Shown here: positions 50,566 to 60,491 of the stretch, piece after piece
Layout: every line of letters begins with the position of its first letter
Numbering within the stretch: the stretch's first letter is position 1
From: Acinetobacter sp. XS-4
GTDB lineage: Bacteria > Pseudomonadota > Gammaproteobacteria > Pseudomonadales > Moraxellaceae
Reading direction: 5' to 3'
Length of the DNA: 64,000 nt
Assembly (NCBI RefSeq): GCF_023920705.1
Contig: NZ_CP094657.1
Coordinates: 496,001 to 560,000 of the forward strand
The notes under the pieces: generated by a model
The model's database searches: none
What the model saw: the letters and a program-made list of their open reading frames with translations, nothing else
Told to the model about the DNA's origin: nothing
Program-made: the position numbers and the translations under genes

Positions 50566-51180
50566 TTAAGCGTCTGGTGACTTAAAATGCTTACGTAAAA
50601 TAATGAACTGAATAATGATAAATGAAAACATCACAATCATGTCACCAAATGCAGTAAATTCGCCCCAATATTTTCCGCCGTGAAATAAAAATGCAAAGAA
50701 CACGTGCAAACAAGACATTACTACAAACATGGCAGCCCAAGCGAAGTTTAGATTTTTCCAACCTTTTTCACTTAACTCTAAAATAGGATCAAATAAACGT
50801 CGTATGAGTGGCTTACGATCTTTACCAAACCAAGGTGAAACCAAGAATGCGCCTGCAAAAACTAAATTTAAAATCGCAGCTTTTAGACGAATGTAGAAAT
50901 CATCACTTAGCATGAGGGTGATGCCACCAAAAATGACAGTCATAAACAACACAAACCACTGTTGTTTATCTAGACGGAATTTTTGGAAAACAAATAGGGC
51001 ACCATATACCACGAGCATTGAAATAATTAGACCAGTAGTTGCTACAAGAATATTATTATTATCGACACCACCAGTAGACCCGATCAGTTTAAGTAAAGGA
51101 TGCTGTGCGTTAGCTGGATCAACTGTTTTATATAAATAGAAGAAAATAATTAATGGAACAAAGTCCAGAAGTGCTTTCAT
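50566..51180 (-). CDS. yciB: inner-membrane septation protein YciB (IspA)
   Basis: 204 residues from the ATG ending at 51180; the longer frame to 51249 would run across the start of the divergent gene and adds residues without a ribosome site. Five or six hydrophobic segments with the family motifs 'ALLDFVPLIIFFYLYK', 'KPTI-like' regions replaced here by 'GKDRKPLIRRLFDPILELSEKGWKNLNFAWAAMF' and 'NFAWAAMFVVMSCLHVFFAF'. YciB affects cell envelope integrity and septation in Shigella/E. coli. Co-oriented with the YciI gene. Confidence 0.9.
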   Translation of the reverse strand: MKALLDFVPLIIFFYLYKTVDPANAQHPLLKLIGSTGGVDNNNILVATTGLIISMLVVYGALFVFQKFRLDKQQWFVLFMTVIFGGITLMLSDDFYIRLKAAILNLVFAGAFLVSPWFGKDRKPLIRRLFDPILELSEKGWKNLNFAWAAMFVVMSCLHVFFAFLFHGGKYWGEFTAFGDMIVMFSFIIIQFIILRKHFKSPDA

Positions 51181-51224
51181 GTTAGAGTATCTGATCAGGT
51201 TTGGTGAATGGCATAGTATAAAAG

Positions 51225-52076
51225 ATGCAAGGCATAGATTTACATACACATAGCAATATTTCTGATGGAACTTTGTCTCCGGAATTACTGGTGCAAGCTG
51301 CTATCGATGTGAATCTGCATACTCTGGCTTTAACTGATCACGATACAATGGATGGGTTGCAGCGAGCTAGAATTGCTGCACAAGGTCATGATTTAAAAAT
51401 CATTTCTGGTACAGAGATTTCTAGTCAATGGTCACGTCCAACAACTAAAAAGAGTTATGGCGTACATATCGTTGCTTTAAATATGCAAGATGAAGCACCA
51501 ATTTTAGAAGCATTAGAACAACAAAAAAGAATACGAGCTCAAAGAGCTAAAGTCATTTGCGATTTATTAGAAAAATGTATTGGTTTTCAGATTTATGAAG
51601 ATGTACTGGCCAAAGTAGAAGATCAGGCCGATCGAGTGACAAGAACTCACATTGCTAAAACACTGGTCGAAAAGAAAGTTGTAACCCGTCCTCAACAAGC
51701 ATTTGATCGTTTCTTAAAAGAGGGAAGACGTGCTTTTGTAAAGTTTGAAGGATTAGGGTTAAAAGAAACAATTGATGTGATTCATGAAAGTAAGGGGCTG
51801 GCAGTTTTAGCTCATCCAACCCGTTATGATTTATCTGCAACTAACGTACGCTATTTAATTGAATTGTTCGCAACTTCAGGTGGAGACGCAATTGAGCTAC
51901 CTCCGCCCATGGAAACCTTATCTACTCGCCAGATGGTTGATCGAATGATTGAGCAATATCAATTAGCTGTATCGATTGGCAGTGATTTTCATGGTGAAAA
52001 TATGCCATGGATTAAATTGGGAAATACACCTAAACCAACGGCTAATCAGCAAGGTGTTTGGGAGCGTTTTCTCTAA
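51225..52076 (+). CDS. rnm: PHP-domain 3'-5' nucleotidase / 5'-3' exoribonuclease (RNase AM, YciV)
   Basis: 283 residues. PHP-fold metal sites: 'IDLHTHSNISDGT', 'TLALTDHDTMDGL', 'ISGTEIS', 'GLAVLAHPTRYD' and 'SIGSDFHGENMPW'. E. coli YciV (Rnm) trims 5' ends of rRNA precursors and cleaves 3',5'-nucleoside bisphosphates. It starts only 45 bp from yciB, on the other strand, so their promoters overlap. The stop is 9 bp from the bestrophin gene. Confidence 0.93.
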   Translation: MQGIDLHTHSNISDGTLSPELLVQAAIDVNLHTLALTDHDTMDGLQRARIAAQGHDLKIISGTEISSQWSRPTTKKSYGVHIVALNMQDEAPILEALEQQKRIRAQRAKVICDLLEKCIGFQIYEDVLAKVEDQADRVTRTHIAKTLVEKKVVTRPQQAFDRFLKEGRRAFVKFEGLGLKETIDVIHESKGLAVLAHPTRYDLSATNVRYLIELFATSGGDAIELPPPMETLSTRQMVDRMIEQYQLAVSIGSDFHGENMPWIKLGNTPKPTANQQGVWERFL

Positions 52077-52085
52077 ATAGTGCCT

Positions 52086-52997
52086 TTAGAGCAAGTTGTT
52101 ATCTTGAGCTTGAATTGGAGGAGGTGTAGGTTTCCCCAAAGTTCCTAAAAGTTCAATTTCGATACTACGTACCATGGCATCTAAAGGTAAATCATTGCTT
52201 TGAGTACCAAAAGGCTCTTCAATTTCCGAGCTTAGTGCATCAAGTCCTAAGAATGTATATGCCAAAATTCCAACCAGTAAAGGTGTTGCTAAACCAAGCA
52301 ATGAACCAAGACTAAACGGCAACATAAAACAGAAAAAATAAACAGTGCGATTGAGCAAAACTGAATAGGCAAATGGAATTGGCGTATTGGCGATTCGGTC
52401 ACAGCCAGTTTGTACTACACTTAAATCTGAAACATTTTTATTCATCTGTGCATAGATGATGTCAGAGATTTCACCTTCTTTAAGTGCTTGTAATAATTCC
52501 CAGTGAATAAGGCTCAGCGTGTATTGAGGGGCATTATTTTGCTGATAGAGTTGGGTGAGTGCTTGCTGGCTCATACCACTAGTTTGTATTAACTCAGTTG
52601 GGTTGGCTGTCTGACGACGTAAACGGTCACGTAACACATTGGCAAAAACAATCACATGTTGAATGACACGTTCACGGCGGGCCTGAGTCAAAATCCGACA
52701 GTCACGATCAAAATGGCGTGAAGTTGCAATTAAAACGCCCCATAATTTTCGGGCTTCCCACCAACGGTCATAACAAGCAGTATTTTTAAATCCTAAGAAA
52801 ATAGAAAGAACGACACCAATCAGAGTAAAACCAACCAAAGGAATTTCTGGAAAGCGATAAAGGTTGATGTATTCCACGCCACCAATGATTGCTGAGATCA
52901 ACATAACAAACCCTAAGGAGGGGAGAATTTTGGGTAAAATCGTCCCTCGCCAAGAGAATAAAACTTTGAAAATACTAGGTTGATCACGAACAATCAT
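52086..52997 (-). CDS. bestrophin-family anion channel
   Basis: 303 residues of the bestrophin (UPF0187, YneE-like) family: 'SWRGTILPKILPSLGFVMLISAIIGG', 'PLVGFTLIGVVLSIFLGFKNTACYDRWWEARKLWGVLI' and 'PFAYSVLLNRTVYFFCFMLPFSLG'. About four membrane helices are visible. Bacterial relatives are pentameric ion channels, KpBest being sodium-selective. The physiological role here is open. It stands alone, convergent with rnm. Confidence 0.9.
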   Translation of the reverse strand: MIVRDQPSIFKVLFSWRGTILPKILPSLGFVMLISAIIGGVEYINLYRFPEIPLVGFTLIGVVLSIFLGFKNTACYDRWWEARKLWGVLIATSRHFDRDCRILTQARRERVIQHVIVFANVLRDRLRRQTANPTELIQTSGMSQQALTQLYQQNNAPQYTLSLIHWELLQALKEGEISDIIYAQMNKNVSDLSVVQTGCDRIANTPIPFAYSVLLNRTVYFFCFMLPFSLGSLLGLATPLLVGILAYTFLGLDALSSEIEEPFGTQSNDLPLDAMVRSIEIELLGTLGKPTPPPIQAQDNNLL

Positions 52998-53058
52998 TTT
53001 ATTTTAAGCATCACTATTTTTGTTTCGATATTCTAGGCTTAGTTAAGCTTTGTCAATA

Positions 53059-53766
53059 TTATTGAACTGATCTTGTAGTGGGGTTGAGCAGTTGTTGTTC
53101 AGCAAATGAAAAGCTTCCTTCTGGAGAGATAATAAAATGATCCAGCAGATGTATTTCGACAAGTTTGCATGCATGTTCTAGTTGTTGAGTTAGGGCAATA
53201 TCTTCAGCAGAAGGCTGTGCTGAACCAAATGGATGATTGTGTGCAATTACGAGCTGGCAAGCATATTGTTGTAAAGCGTAGCGTAAAGTTTGATTAACCG
53301 AGACCGCACAATGCTGCACTGAACCAAAAAATAGCTTTTTAAAATGGAGCTTTCTTAATTCTGGGTCTAGACACAGCACAGCAAAGACTTCTTGTTTTTC
53401 ACCTTTTAATTCATAGCGTAAATAATCCAAAACTAAATCAGAAGAGTGAAGACTAAGATTATTCTTCTGAAAGTGATGATCGAGATAACGCCGTCCAAGT
53501 TCTTTGACTGCCAGTAATTGAGAATATTTCGTTGCTCCAATTCCATTAAATTGAGTTAATTCGCTTAACGACGAATCAAATACTGCATTTAGGCTACCAA
53601 AATGTTGAATCAGTAAACGTGATAATTCGACTGCTGAATGTTGCCTTGAACCTGAGCGAAGAAAAATTGCTAATAGCTCTGCATCAGAGAGACTTTGAGG
53701 GCCTTGTTGTAATAACCGTTCTCTCGGCCGCTCTTGTTCGGGCCAATTTTTAATAGAAGTATTCAT
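53059..53766 (-). CDS. radC: RadC / JAB-domain protein
   Basis: 235 residues from the ATG ending at 53766; GGGGAAT precedes it, while the alternative start at 53778 has no ribosome site. N-terminal helix-hairpin-helix-like region 'LSDAELLAIFLRSG...FNGIGATKYSQLLAVKELGRR' and C-terminal JAB metalloprotease-like domain with 'VIAHNHPFGSAQPSAEDIALTQQL', giving the HxHx(7)SxxD metal site. Despite the name, RadC is not needed for DNA repair in E. coli. It is divergent from coaBC, as in many gammaproteobacteria. Confidence 0.94.
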   Translation of the reverse strand: MNTSIKNWPEQERPRERLLQQGPQSLSDAELLAIFLRSGSRQHSAVELSRLLIQHFGSLNAVFDSSLSELTQFNGIGATKYSQLLAVKELGRRYLDHHFQKNNLSLHSSDLVLDYLRYELKGEKQEVFAVLCLDPELRKLHFKKLFFGSVQHCAVSVNQTLRYALQQYACQLVIAHNHPFGSAQPSAEDIALTQQLEHACKLVEIHLLDHFIISPEGSFSFAEQQLLNPTTRSVQ

Positions 53767-53877
53767 ATTCCCCAGCATAATTCGCTTAAAATTTTATTTT
53801 GTTTGCCCAATCAATCTTGGGTCTGCGCGTATTTAATGCTATTGTGAGCGCCACTGCAACAGTAAGGTATCCTGTTC

Positions 53878-55131
53878 GTGAGCTTTGATCTAAGTGTTAT
53901 TCCTCATAAAAACATCGTTTTAGCTGTTACTGGCGGAATTGCTGCCTATAAAAGTGCCATTTTAGTCCGTCGCCTTAAAGATTATGGCTTTGACGTACGT
54001 GTAGTCATGACACATGGTGCTCAGGCATTTATTACCCCACTAACTTTTCAGGCTCTTTCTGGTAATCCTGTCCATACTGAACTTTTAGACCCTGCGGCTG
54101 AAGCTGGAATGGGACATATTGAATTAGCACGTTGGGCTGATTTATTACTGGTTGCGCCTGCAAGTTGCGATACTTTGGCAAAATTTGCGCATGGTTTAGC
54201 AGATGACTTGCTCAGTACAGTGTTTTTGGCAACAAAATCTCCTGTCTGGGTTGCACCTGCCATGAACCAGCAAATGTGGGCGGCTAAAGCAACACAACGA
54301 AATTTACAAACCTTGGTCGAAGATGGCGTGCATGTGATCATGCCAGACGCGGGTGAGCAGGCGTGTGGTGATGTTGGTTTAGGCCGAATGCCAGAGCCAG
54401 AAGAAATTGCAAGGCAAGTGGCTGGCTATTTCCACCAAGCTCAACGTGCAATCGCTGAAAAATTTGGGTTGCTGGCAGGTAAGCGAGTTGTGATTACCGC
54501 TGGGCCAACACGTGAAGCGATTGACCCTGTTCGTTATATCTCGAACCACAGTACCGGTAAGATGGGCTTTGCCTTAGCTGCTGCTTGTTACGCTGCTGGT
54601 GCACAAGTGACTCTGATTGCTGGACCTGTCAGTTTAGATACACCAAATGGTGTAAAAAGAGTAAATGTTGCCTCAGCACGACAAATGTTAGATATCAGTA
54701 TGGACTCGTTAGAGACAGGCTGCGATATCTTCATTGCAACCGCCGCAGTCGCAGACTATCGCGTAGCAGAAGTTGCCGAGCATAAAATTAAGAAGGCAGG
54801 GGATGAGTTGAATGTTTCCCTTGTAAAAAATCCGGATATTGTGGCAACTATTGCGGGTCAGGCAAAACGTCCATTTATGGTGGGCTTTGCAGCTGAAACA
54901 CAAAATGTTGAGGAATATGCGGCAGGAAAACTGGTTGCTAAAAAGCTAGACATGATTGCATGTAACGATGTGTCACGTGCAGATATTGGTTTTGCTTCTG
55001 ATGAAAATGCGATGACGGTTTTCTTTGCTGAAAACTATCACATGAAAAAGCGTGAGTTAGAGAAAGCATCTAAACAAGAAATCTCTCAACAATTGGTTGA
55101 AGCAATTTCGGATGCATTACGCCGTAAATAA
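53878..55131 (+). CDS. coaBC: bifunctional CoaBC (phosphopantothenoylcysteine synthetase/decarboxylase)
   Basis: 417 residues, GTG start. N-terminal flavin-dependent decarboxylase (CoaC, about 1-190): 'KNIVLAVTGGIAAYKS', 'VAPAMNQQMW', and the catalytic Cys in 'EQACGDVGLGRMPEP'. C-terminal synthetase (CoaB): 'VVITAGPTREAIDPVRYISNHSTGKMGFALA', and 'LVKNPDIVATIAGQAKRPFMVGFAAET'. It makes 4'-phosphopantetheine from phosphopantothenate, cysteine and CTP in coenzyme A synthesis. Followed by a strong terminator. Confidence 0.96.
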   Translation: MSFDLSVIPHKNIVLAVTGGIAAYKSAILVRRLKDYGFDVRVVMTHGAQAFITPLTFQALSGNPVHTELLDPAAEAGMGHIELARWADLLLVAPASCDTLAKFAHGLADDLLSTVFLATKSPVWVAPAMNQQMWAAKATQRNLQTLVEDGVHVIMPDAGEQACGDVGLGRMPEPEEIARQVAGYFHQAQRAIAEKFGLLAGKRVVITAGPTREAIDPVRYISNHSTGKMGFALAAACYAAGAQVTLIAGPVSLDTPNGVKRVNVASARQMLDISMDSLETGCDIFIATAAVADYRVAEVAEHKIKKAGDELNVSLVKNPDIVATIAGQAKRPFMVGFAAETQNVEEYAAGKLVAKKLDMIACNDVSRADIGFASDENAMTVFFAENYHMKKRELEKASKQEISQQLVEAISDALRRK

Positions 55132-55139
55132 TATGTTTT

Positions 55140-55178
55140 AAATAAAAAAACCGCGAATGAATCGCGGTTTTTTTATTT
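55140..55178. terminator. bidirectional terminator, coaBC / secF
   Basis: A 17-bp perfect stem with core CCGCGA / TCGCGG and A7/T7 arms around a 5-nt loop. It lies between the converging coaBC and secF genes. Confidence 0.93.
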
Positions 55179-55195
55179 GTCTTACGTTATCCAAC

Positions 55196-56161
55196 TTAAG
55201 GAATGTCATCTTCAAATTCAGGTTTAACCTGAACGATGAAGTCCTGACGGTTAAGACCACGCCATAAGGCAAACGCTGTACCGATATAAATTGAAGAGTA
55301 AGTACCCACAAAGACACCGACAAACATTGCAACAGCGAACCAGTGTAGACCATCACCACCTAAGAACATCATTGCTAGAACTACAAGCAATAAGGTCATT
55401 GATGTATGAATGGTACGACGTAAAGTTTCGGTTAAAGCAATATCGATGATTTCACGAGGAGTCGCACCGCGAATTTTACGGAAGTTTTCACGGATACGGT
55501 CTGATACTACAATGTTATCGTTCAGCGAGAAGCCAATAACAGCAAGTACCGCAGCTAAAACTGTAAGGTCAAACGGCCACTGGAATAATGCAAAAGCACC
55601 AATAATAATGATGATGTCGTGGAATAAAGACATCACGGCACCCATCGCAAGTTTAAACTCGAAACGGATCGTTACGTAAATCAACATTAAAATAAGTGCA
55701 AGTGCAACCGCACCAGCAGAACGAACATAAAGCTCATTACCAACTTGACCACCTACAGAGTCCACTTTATGAACTTCTGCGGCATTGTTTGGTAACTGTA
55801 CAGCCTTAGTAATCGCGTTATTAAGATCTTCAACCTTAACTTCTTGTACAGGCATGCGTACAAGTAAGTCTTTATTGCTACCAAGTGTTTGTACTACAGC
55901 ATCTTTAAAGCCAGCTTTGTCGAGTGCCTGAATGACTTCAGACTGGTTTGCTGGTTGAGCATAGTTAAGCTCAGCTGAAACACCACCTGTAAAGTCCAAA
56001 CCGAGGTTAAGACCTTTAGTTACAATAAAGAAAATACTCGCTAACGTAATCAGGATCGAGAAGATTGCCGCAGGTTTGGCAATCTTCATGAACGGGATGA
56101 TTTTTGCATCATCCGGACGTCCATATTGTTTTGAATCTTGTTGAGTCACTTTAGTCATCAT
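55196..56161 (-). CDS. secF: preprotein translocase subunit SecF
   Basis: 321 residues with six hydrophobic segments. Contains 'LNLGLDFTGGVSAEL' (the GLDFTGG motif), 'VIGFSLNDNIVVSDRIREN' and a late 'LRRTIHTSMTLLLVVLAMMFLGG'. Partner of SecD in the SecDF complex, which uses the proton gradient to pull exported proteins across the inner membrane. It starts 8 bp after secD. Confidence 0.97.
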   Translation of the reverse strand: MMTKVTQQDSKQYGRPDDAKIIPFMKIAKPAAIFSILITLASIFFIVTKGLNLGLDFTGGVSAELNYAQPANQSEVIQALDKAGFKDAVVQTLGSNKDLLVRMPVQEVKVEDLNNAITKAVQLPNNAAEVHKVDSVGGQVGNELYVRSAGAVALALILMLIYVTIRFEFKLAMGAVMSLFHDIIIIIGAFALFQWPFDLTVLAAVLAVIGFSLNDNIVVSDRIRENFRKIRGATPREIIDIALTETLRRTIHTSMTLLLVVLAMMFLGGDGLHWFAVAMFVGVFVGTYSSIYIGTAFALWRGLNRQDFIVQVKPEFEDDIP

Positions 56162-56169
56162 CGATCTCC

Positions 56170-58071
56170 TTAAATGCTCAACTTTTTCAAATTACGGCGT
56201 TTACCATAAATGAGTTGTACAATTGCGCGAGTCACTGTAATTGCAGTAAACATCGAACATACGATACCAATCATTAATGTTACGGCGAAACCTTTGATCG
56301 GGCCTGTACCAATTGCAAACAAAATGAAAGCAACGAGGAACGTTGTTAAGTTCGAGTCAAAAATGGTGTTATAAGCTCGATCATAACCGGCCACAATGGC
56401 CTGTTTGGGCGATGCTCCCCAGAGCATTTCTTCTCGAATACGCTCACATATCAATACGTTTGCATCGACGGCCATACCAATGGTAATAACGATACCCGCA
56501 ATACCTGGTAAGGTGAGGGAAGCCCCAATCCATGACATGACTGTTAAAATCATTGCCAAGTTAACCACAAGTGCAAAGTTAGCGATTAAACCGAATAGAC
56601 GGAAGAAAACCACCATCCAGATTGCAACAAGCAAGAAGCCGATTTGAGTTGATAATACGCCTTTATCAATGTTTTCTTGACCAAGACTTGGACCAACCAC
56701 ACGTTCTTCAACAAAATACATTGGCGCAGCCAAAGCACCTGCACGTAGCATTAATGCAAGTTCTGATGCTTCTTGAGGAGAACTTAAACCAGTAATACGG
56801 AAAGTTGAACCTAAAACGGCCTGAACTGTTGCAGCATTGATAACTACAGATTCAGTATATGGAGTACGAACTTCTGTTTGTGCACCAGTTTTAGGATCTG
56901 TGACATAAGTAATTTTTTGCTTATTTTCGATGAACAATACCGCCATGCGTTTACCAACAGCATTACGAGTTGCATCGGACATAAGCTTACCGCCAGCACT
57001 GTCGAGGGTAATGTTTACCTCGGCACCACCAGAGTCTTGGCTAAAGCCAGAACTTGCATTTTGAACACGCTCACCAGTCAAGATACGGTTACGTTGCAAC
57101 AAAAGTTGACGACCGCTATCTAAAGACTCATAAGCAAAAACTTCTGTGCCCGGAGGTAACGGTTGACCATTATATTTACCTGTATATGGGTCAATATATT
57201 GATCATTTGAGTCAGAAACCAAACGGAATTCGAGGTTTGCAGTACGGCCTAAAACACGTTTAGCTTCAGCTGTATCTTGCACACCCGGTAATTCAACAAC
57301 AATACGGTTGCTACCCTGACTTTGTACCAATGCTTCTGCAACACCAAGTTCGTTAATACGATTACGTAATGTTGTTAAGTTTTGGTTTACCGCATATGAC
57401 TGAATCTCTTGGCGACGTACATCAGTATAAGAAAGCTTTAAAGTAGAACCTGTAGAGCTTGCTAATGCCTGTTGGGTATATTCATTCCCATTACGACGTA
57501 AAAAATCCATTGCTGCATCACGGTCAGCATTGTCAGCAAATTGAACAGTGATTACATTGTTTGTTAATGCAAGGCTATTAAATTTGATCTTGTTTTCACG
57601 GAACTGACGACGCAAATCGGTGGCAGAGGTTTCCATACGTTGGGCAACGGCTTTGTCCATATCTACTTCAAGCAAGAAGTGGACACCACCACGTAAGTCC
57701 AAACCAAGTTTCATTGGTTTTGCGCCAATCTTTTGCAGCCATTCCGGTGTGGTTGGTGCAAGGTTTAGGGCGACAACATATTGATCACCTAAGTCGCGGC
57801 GTAATACTTCTTTTGCTTTCAACTGCGCTTCAGAAGAGCTGACACGCAAAAGGGCAGCATTATTTGTAAAAGTATTATCGTGACTTGCAATATTTGCTGT
57901 TTTTAAAATTTGCTCTGCTTTTTGCACCACACTTTGATCAATTTGGGTACCAGCTTTGGCACCGGAAATTTGAACGGCGGGCTCATCCGGATATAGACTA
58001 GGCAGTGCGTATAATGTACTGATTACCAGAACAACCAGAATCAGTAAATATTTCCATGCAGGGTAACGCAT
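56170..58071 (-). CDS. secD: preprotein translocase subunit SecD
   Basis: 633 residues, usual length. TM1 at the N-terminus (WKYLLILVVLVISTLYALPSLYP), a large periplasmic domain starting with 'KPMKLGLDLRGGVHFLLEVDM', then five membrane helices with 'AIWMVVFFRLFGLIAN', 'IAGIVITIGMAVDANVLICERIREE', which has the conserved Asp of the proton path. It works with SecF and YajC. The start follows an AAGAAG ribosome site. A terminator-like hairpin separates it from yajC. Confidence 0.97.
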   Translation of the reverse strand: MRYPAWKYLLILVVLVISTLYALPSLYPDEPAVQISGAKAGTQIDQSVVQKAEQILKTANIASHDNTFTNNAALLRVSSSEAQLKAKEVLRRDLGDQYVVALNLAPTTPEWLQKIGAKPMKLGLDLRGGVHFLLEVDMDKAVAQRMETSATDLRRQFRENKIKFNSLALTNNVITVQFADNADRDAAMDFLRRNGNEYTQQALASSTGSTLKLSYTDVRRQEIQSYAVNQNLTTLRNRINELGVAEALVQSQGSNRIVVELPGVQDTAEAKRVLGRTANLEFRLVSDSNDQYIDPYTGKYNGQPLPPGTEVFAYESLDSGRQLLLQRNRILTGERVQNASSGFSQDSGGAEVNITLDSAGGKLMSDATRNAVGKRMAVLFIENKQKITYVTDPKTGAQTEVRTPYTESVVINAATVQAVLGSTFRITGLSSPQEASELALMLRAGALAAPMYFVEERVVGPSLGQENIDKGVLSTQIGFLLVAIWMVVFFRLFGLIANFALVVNLAMILTVMSWIGASLTLPGIAGIVITIGMAVDANVLICERIREEMLWGASPKQAIVAGYDRAYNTIFDSNLTTFLVAFILFAIGTGPIKGFAVTLMIGIVCSMFTAITVTRAIVQLIYGKRRNLKKLSI

Positions 58072-58090
58072 TCGCTTTCTTCTTAAATGA

Positions 58091-58118
58091 AAAAGTCGTG
58101 CTAAAGCACGACTGTTTT
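58091..58118 (-). terminator. hairpin terminator between yajC and secD
   Basis: Minus strand: stem AGTCGTGC / GCACGACT, loop TTTA, followed by TTTTT. It lies 10 nt after the yajC stop and about 20 nt upstream of secD. It may act as a partial terminator inside the yajC-secD-secF operon. Confidence 0.7.
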
Positions 58119-58122
58119 ATGA

Positions 58123-58452
58123 TTAAAGGTTATTTAGAGTGCCTTCAGGTAATACTGAAATTACGCTAGCACGCTGAATTTTTACTTCTACACCACGGCT
58201 AAGTTCAACAACTGCATAGTCACCTTCAATTTTGGTCACTTTGCCCATTAAACCACCAGCGAACACAACTTCACTACCTACACCTAAGCTTTCGATTAAA
58301 GAACGGTGCTCTTTAGCACGCTTTGCTTGAGGGCGCCAAATTAAGAAATAAAAGATTGCAACGAATACGACAATCATCAAGATGTTTGGCAAAATACCTG
58401 TAGTTGGGCCAGCTGCCGGTGCTGCATGTGCAGCAGAAATTAAAAAGCTCAT
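58123..58452 (-). CDS. yajC: preprotein translocase subunit YajC
   Basis: 109 residues. One N-terminal transmembrane helix ('ILPNILMIVVFVAIFYFLIWRPQAKRAKEHRSLIESL') followed by the soluble 'SEVVFAGGLMGKVTKIEGDYAVVEL' region, diagnostic for YajC. It associates with SecD and SecF. Downstream of tgt by 97 bp, the usual order tgt-yajC-secD-secF. Confidence 0.95.
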   Translation of the reverse strand: MSFLISAAHAAPAAGPTTGILPNILMIVVFVAIFYFLIWRPQAKRAKEHRSLIESLGVGSEVVFAGGLMGKVTKIEGDYAVVELSRGVEVKIQRASVISVLPEGTLNNL

Positions 58453-58549
58453 TTTGATTTCCTAAAGTTAAAAATATGAGTCAGATACCTGACATAATCC
58501 TAATTCGTTTTGCAATTTACCTTGTCTTGAGGTTGAGCGCAAATCGGGC

Positions 58550-59683
<1,134 letters not shown>

Positions 59684-59834
59684 CTAAAAATCCTGAACAC
59701 GAGCAGAGGCGAAGAAACAGTTCGCTGCTAAAAAGAGAGCTATTTTCCTTGATTCTGCGATGTAGTTCTACTACTAAATGTAGCTGGCTATAAAATAGAT
59801 AAAATTTCCGACAGGTTAGGGGCTGTTTTTTCCC

Positions 59835-60407
59835 CTATTGAAAATTAGGTTTATAGTCAAAATTTTCATTAACAAGATTATCCTTAAAAGGACGAATCGC
59901 TTTCTTGGATAAAGTTAATGTATTGATGAGATTGTTAGGGAATACTTCAATCTGGTTGTTGAACAGCTCGACATTACGGTTAAAGATACTAATCGCAGCA
60001 CCCACATTTTCATTTTGTTCCTGAATATCGTCCATCATTTTGCTATAGAGCGAATCGGCTTTAAGCTCAGGGTAGTTTTCAACAACGACATTTAAGCTAC
60101 GAATCAGTTCTTTGCTCATTTTCTCGATTTGTTGGAGCTGAGAAATATCAGTGTTATTCACATTTAAGTTAAGAATTTGCTGACGTAATTCAGTGACTTT
60201 TTCTAATGTCGATTTTTCAAAACGAGTATATTGGTTAAGTGTTGTCTCAAGCGCTTCTAAAGTCTTTACTTTCTGACGCTCGAAATTGGCAACCTCAGCC
60301 CAAGCACGTTTAGTCGCATTAAAATAACGTACGATGGTATTACGGATGTGAACGCCCCAGACGATCAATACAACAAAAATCCCCAAGAAAATAAATAAAC
60401 CAGTCAT
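59835..60407 (-). CDS. LemA-family protein
   Basis: 190 residues. One N-terminal transmembrane helix ('LFIFLGIFVVLIVWGVHI') and a long helical bundle: 'RNTIVRYFNATKRAWAEVANFERQKVKTLEALE', 'LRSLNVVVENYPELKADSLYSKMMDDIQEQNENVGAAISIFNRNVELFNNQIEVFPNNLI' with the typical LemA YPxLKA and FNxxVxxFNxxIxxFPxN stretch. The function of LemA proteins is unsettled. The gene lies 84 bp after a DUF3137-like gene on the same strand, a common pairing. Confidence 0.92.
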   Translation of the reverse strand: MTGLFIFLGIFVVLIVWGVHIRNTIVRYFNATKRAWAEVANFERQKVKTLEALETTLNQYTRFEKSTLEKVTELRQQILNLNVNNTDISQLQQIEKMSKELIRSLNVVVENYPELKADSLYSKMMDDIQEQNENVGAAISIFNRNVELFNNQIEVFPNNLINTLTLSKKAIRPFKDNLVNENFDYKPNFQ

Positions 60408-60491
60408 GGTCTCTTCCTTATTGTTATTCCCTCAGTGTACTTTTTGGCTTCTCATTTTTTAATGGGTCGACAACGAAGTAATACGAGAGAT

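Noticed and set aside
59684..59834. preQ1 riboswitch upstream of tgt
   Set aside because: No preQ1 aptamer pattern was recognised; only a small GTAGT/ACTAC dyad and T/C-rich DNA are seen.
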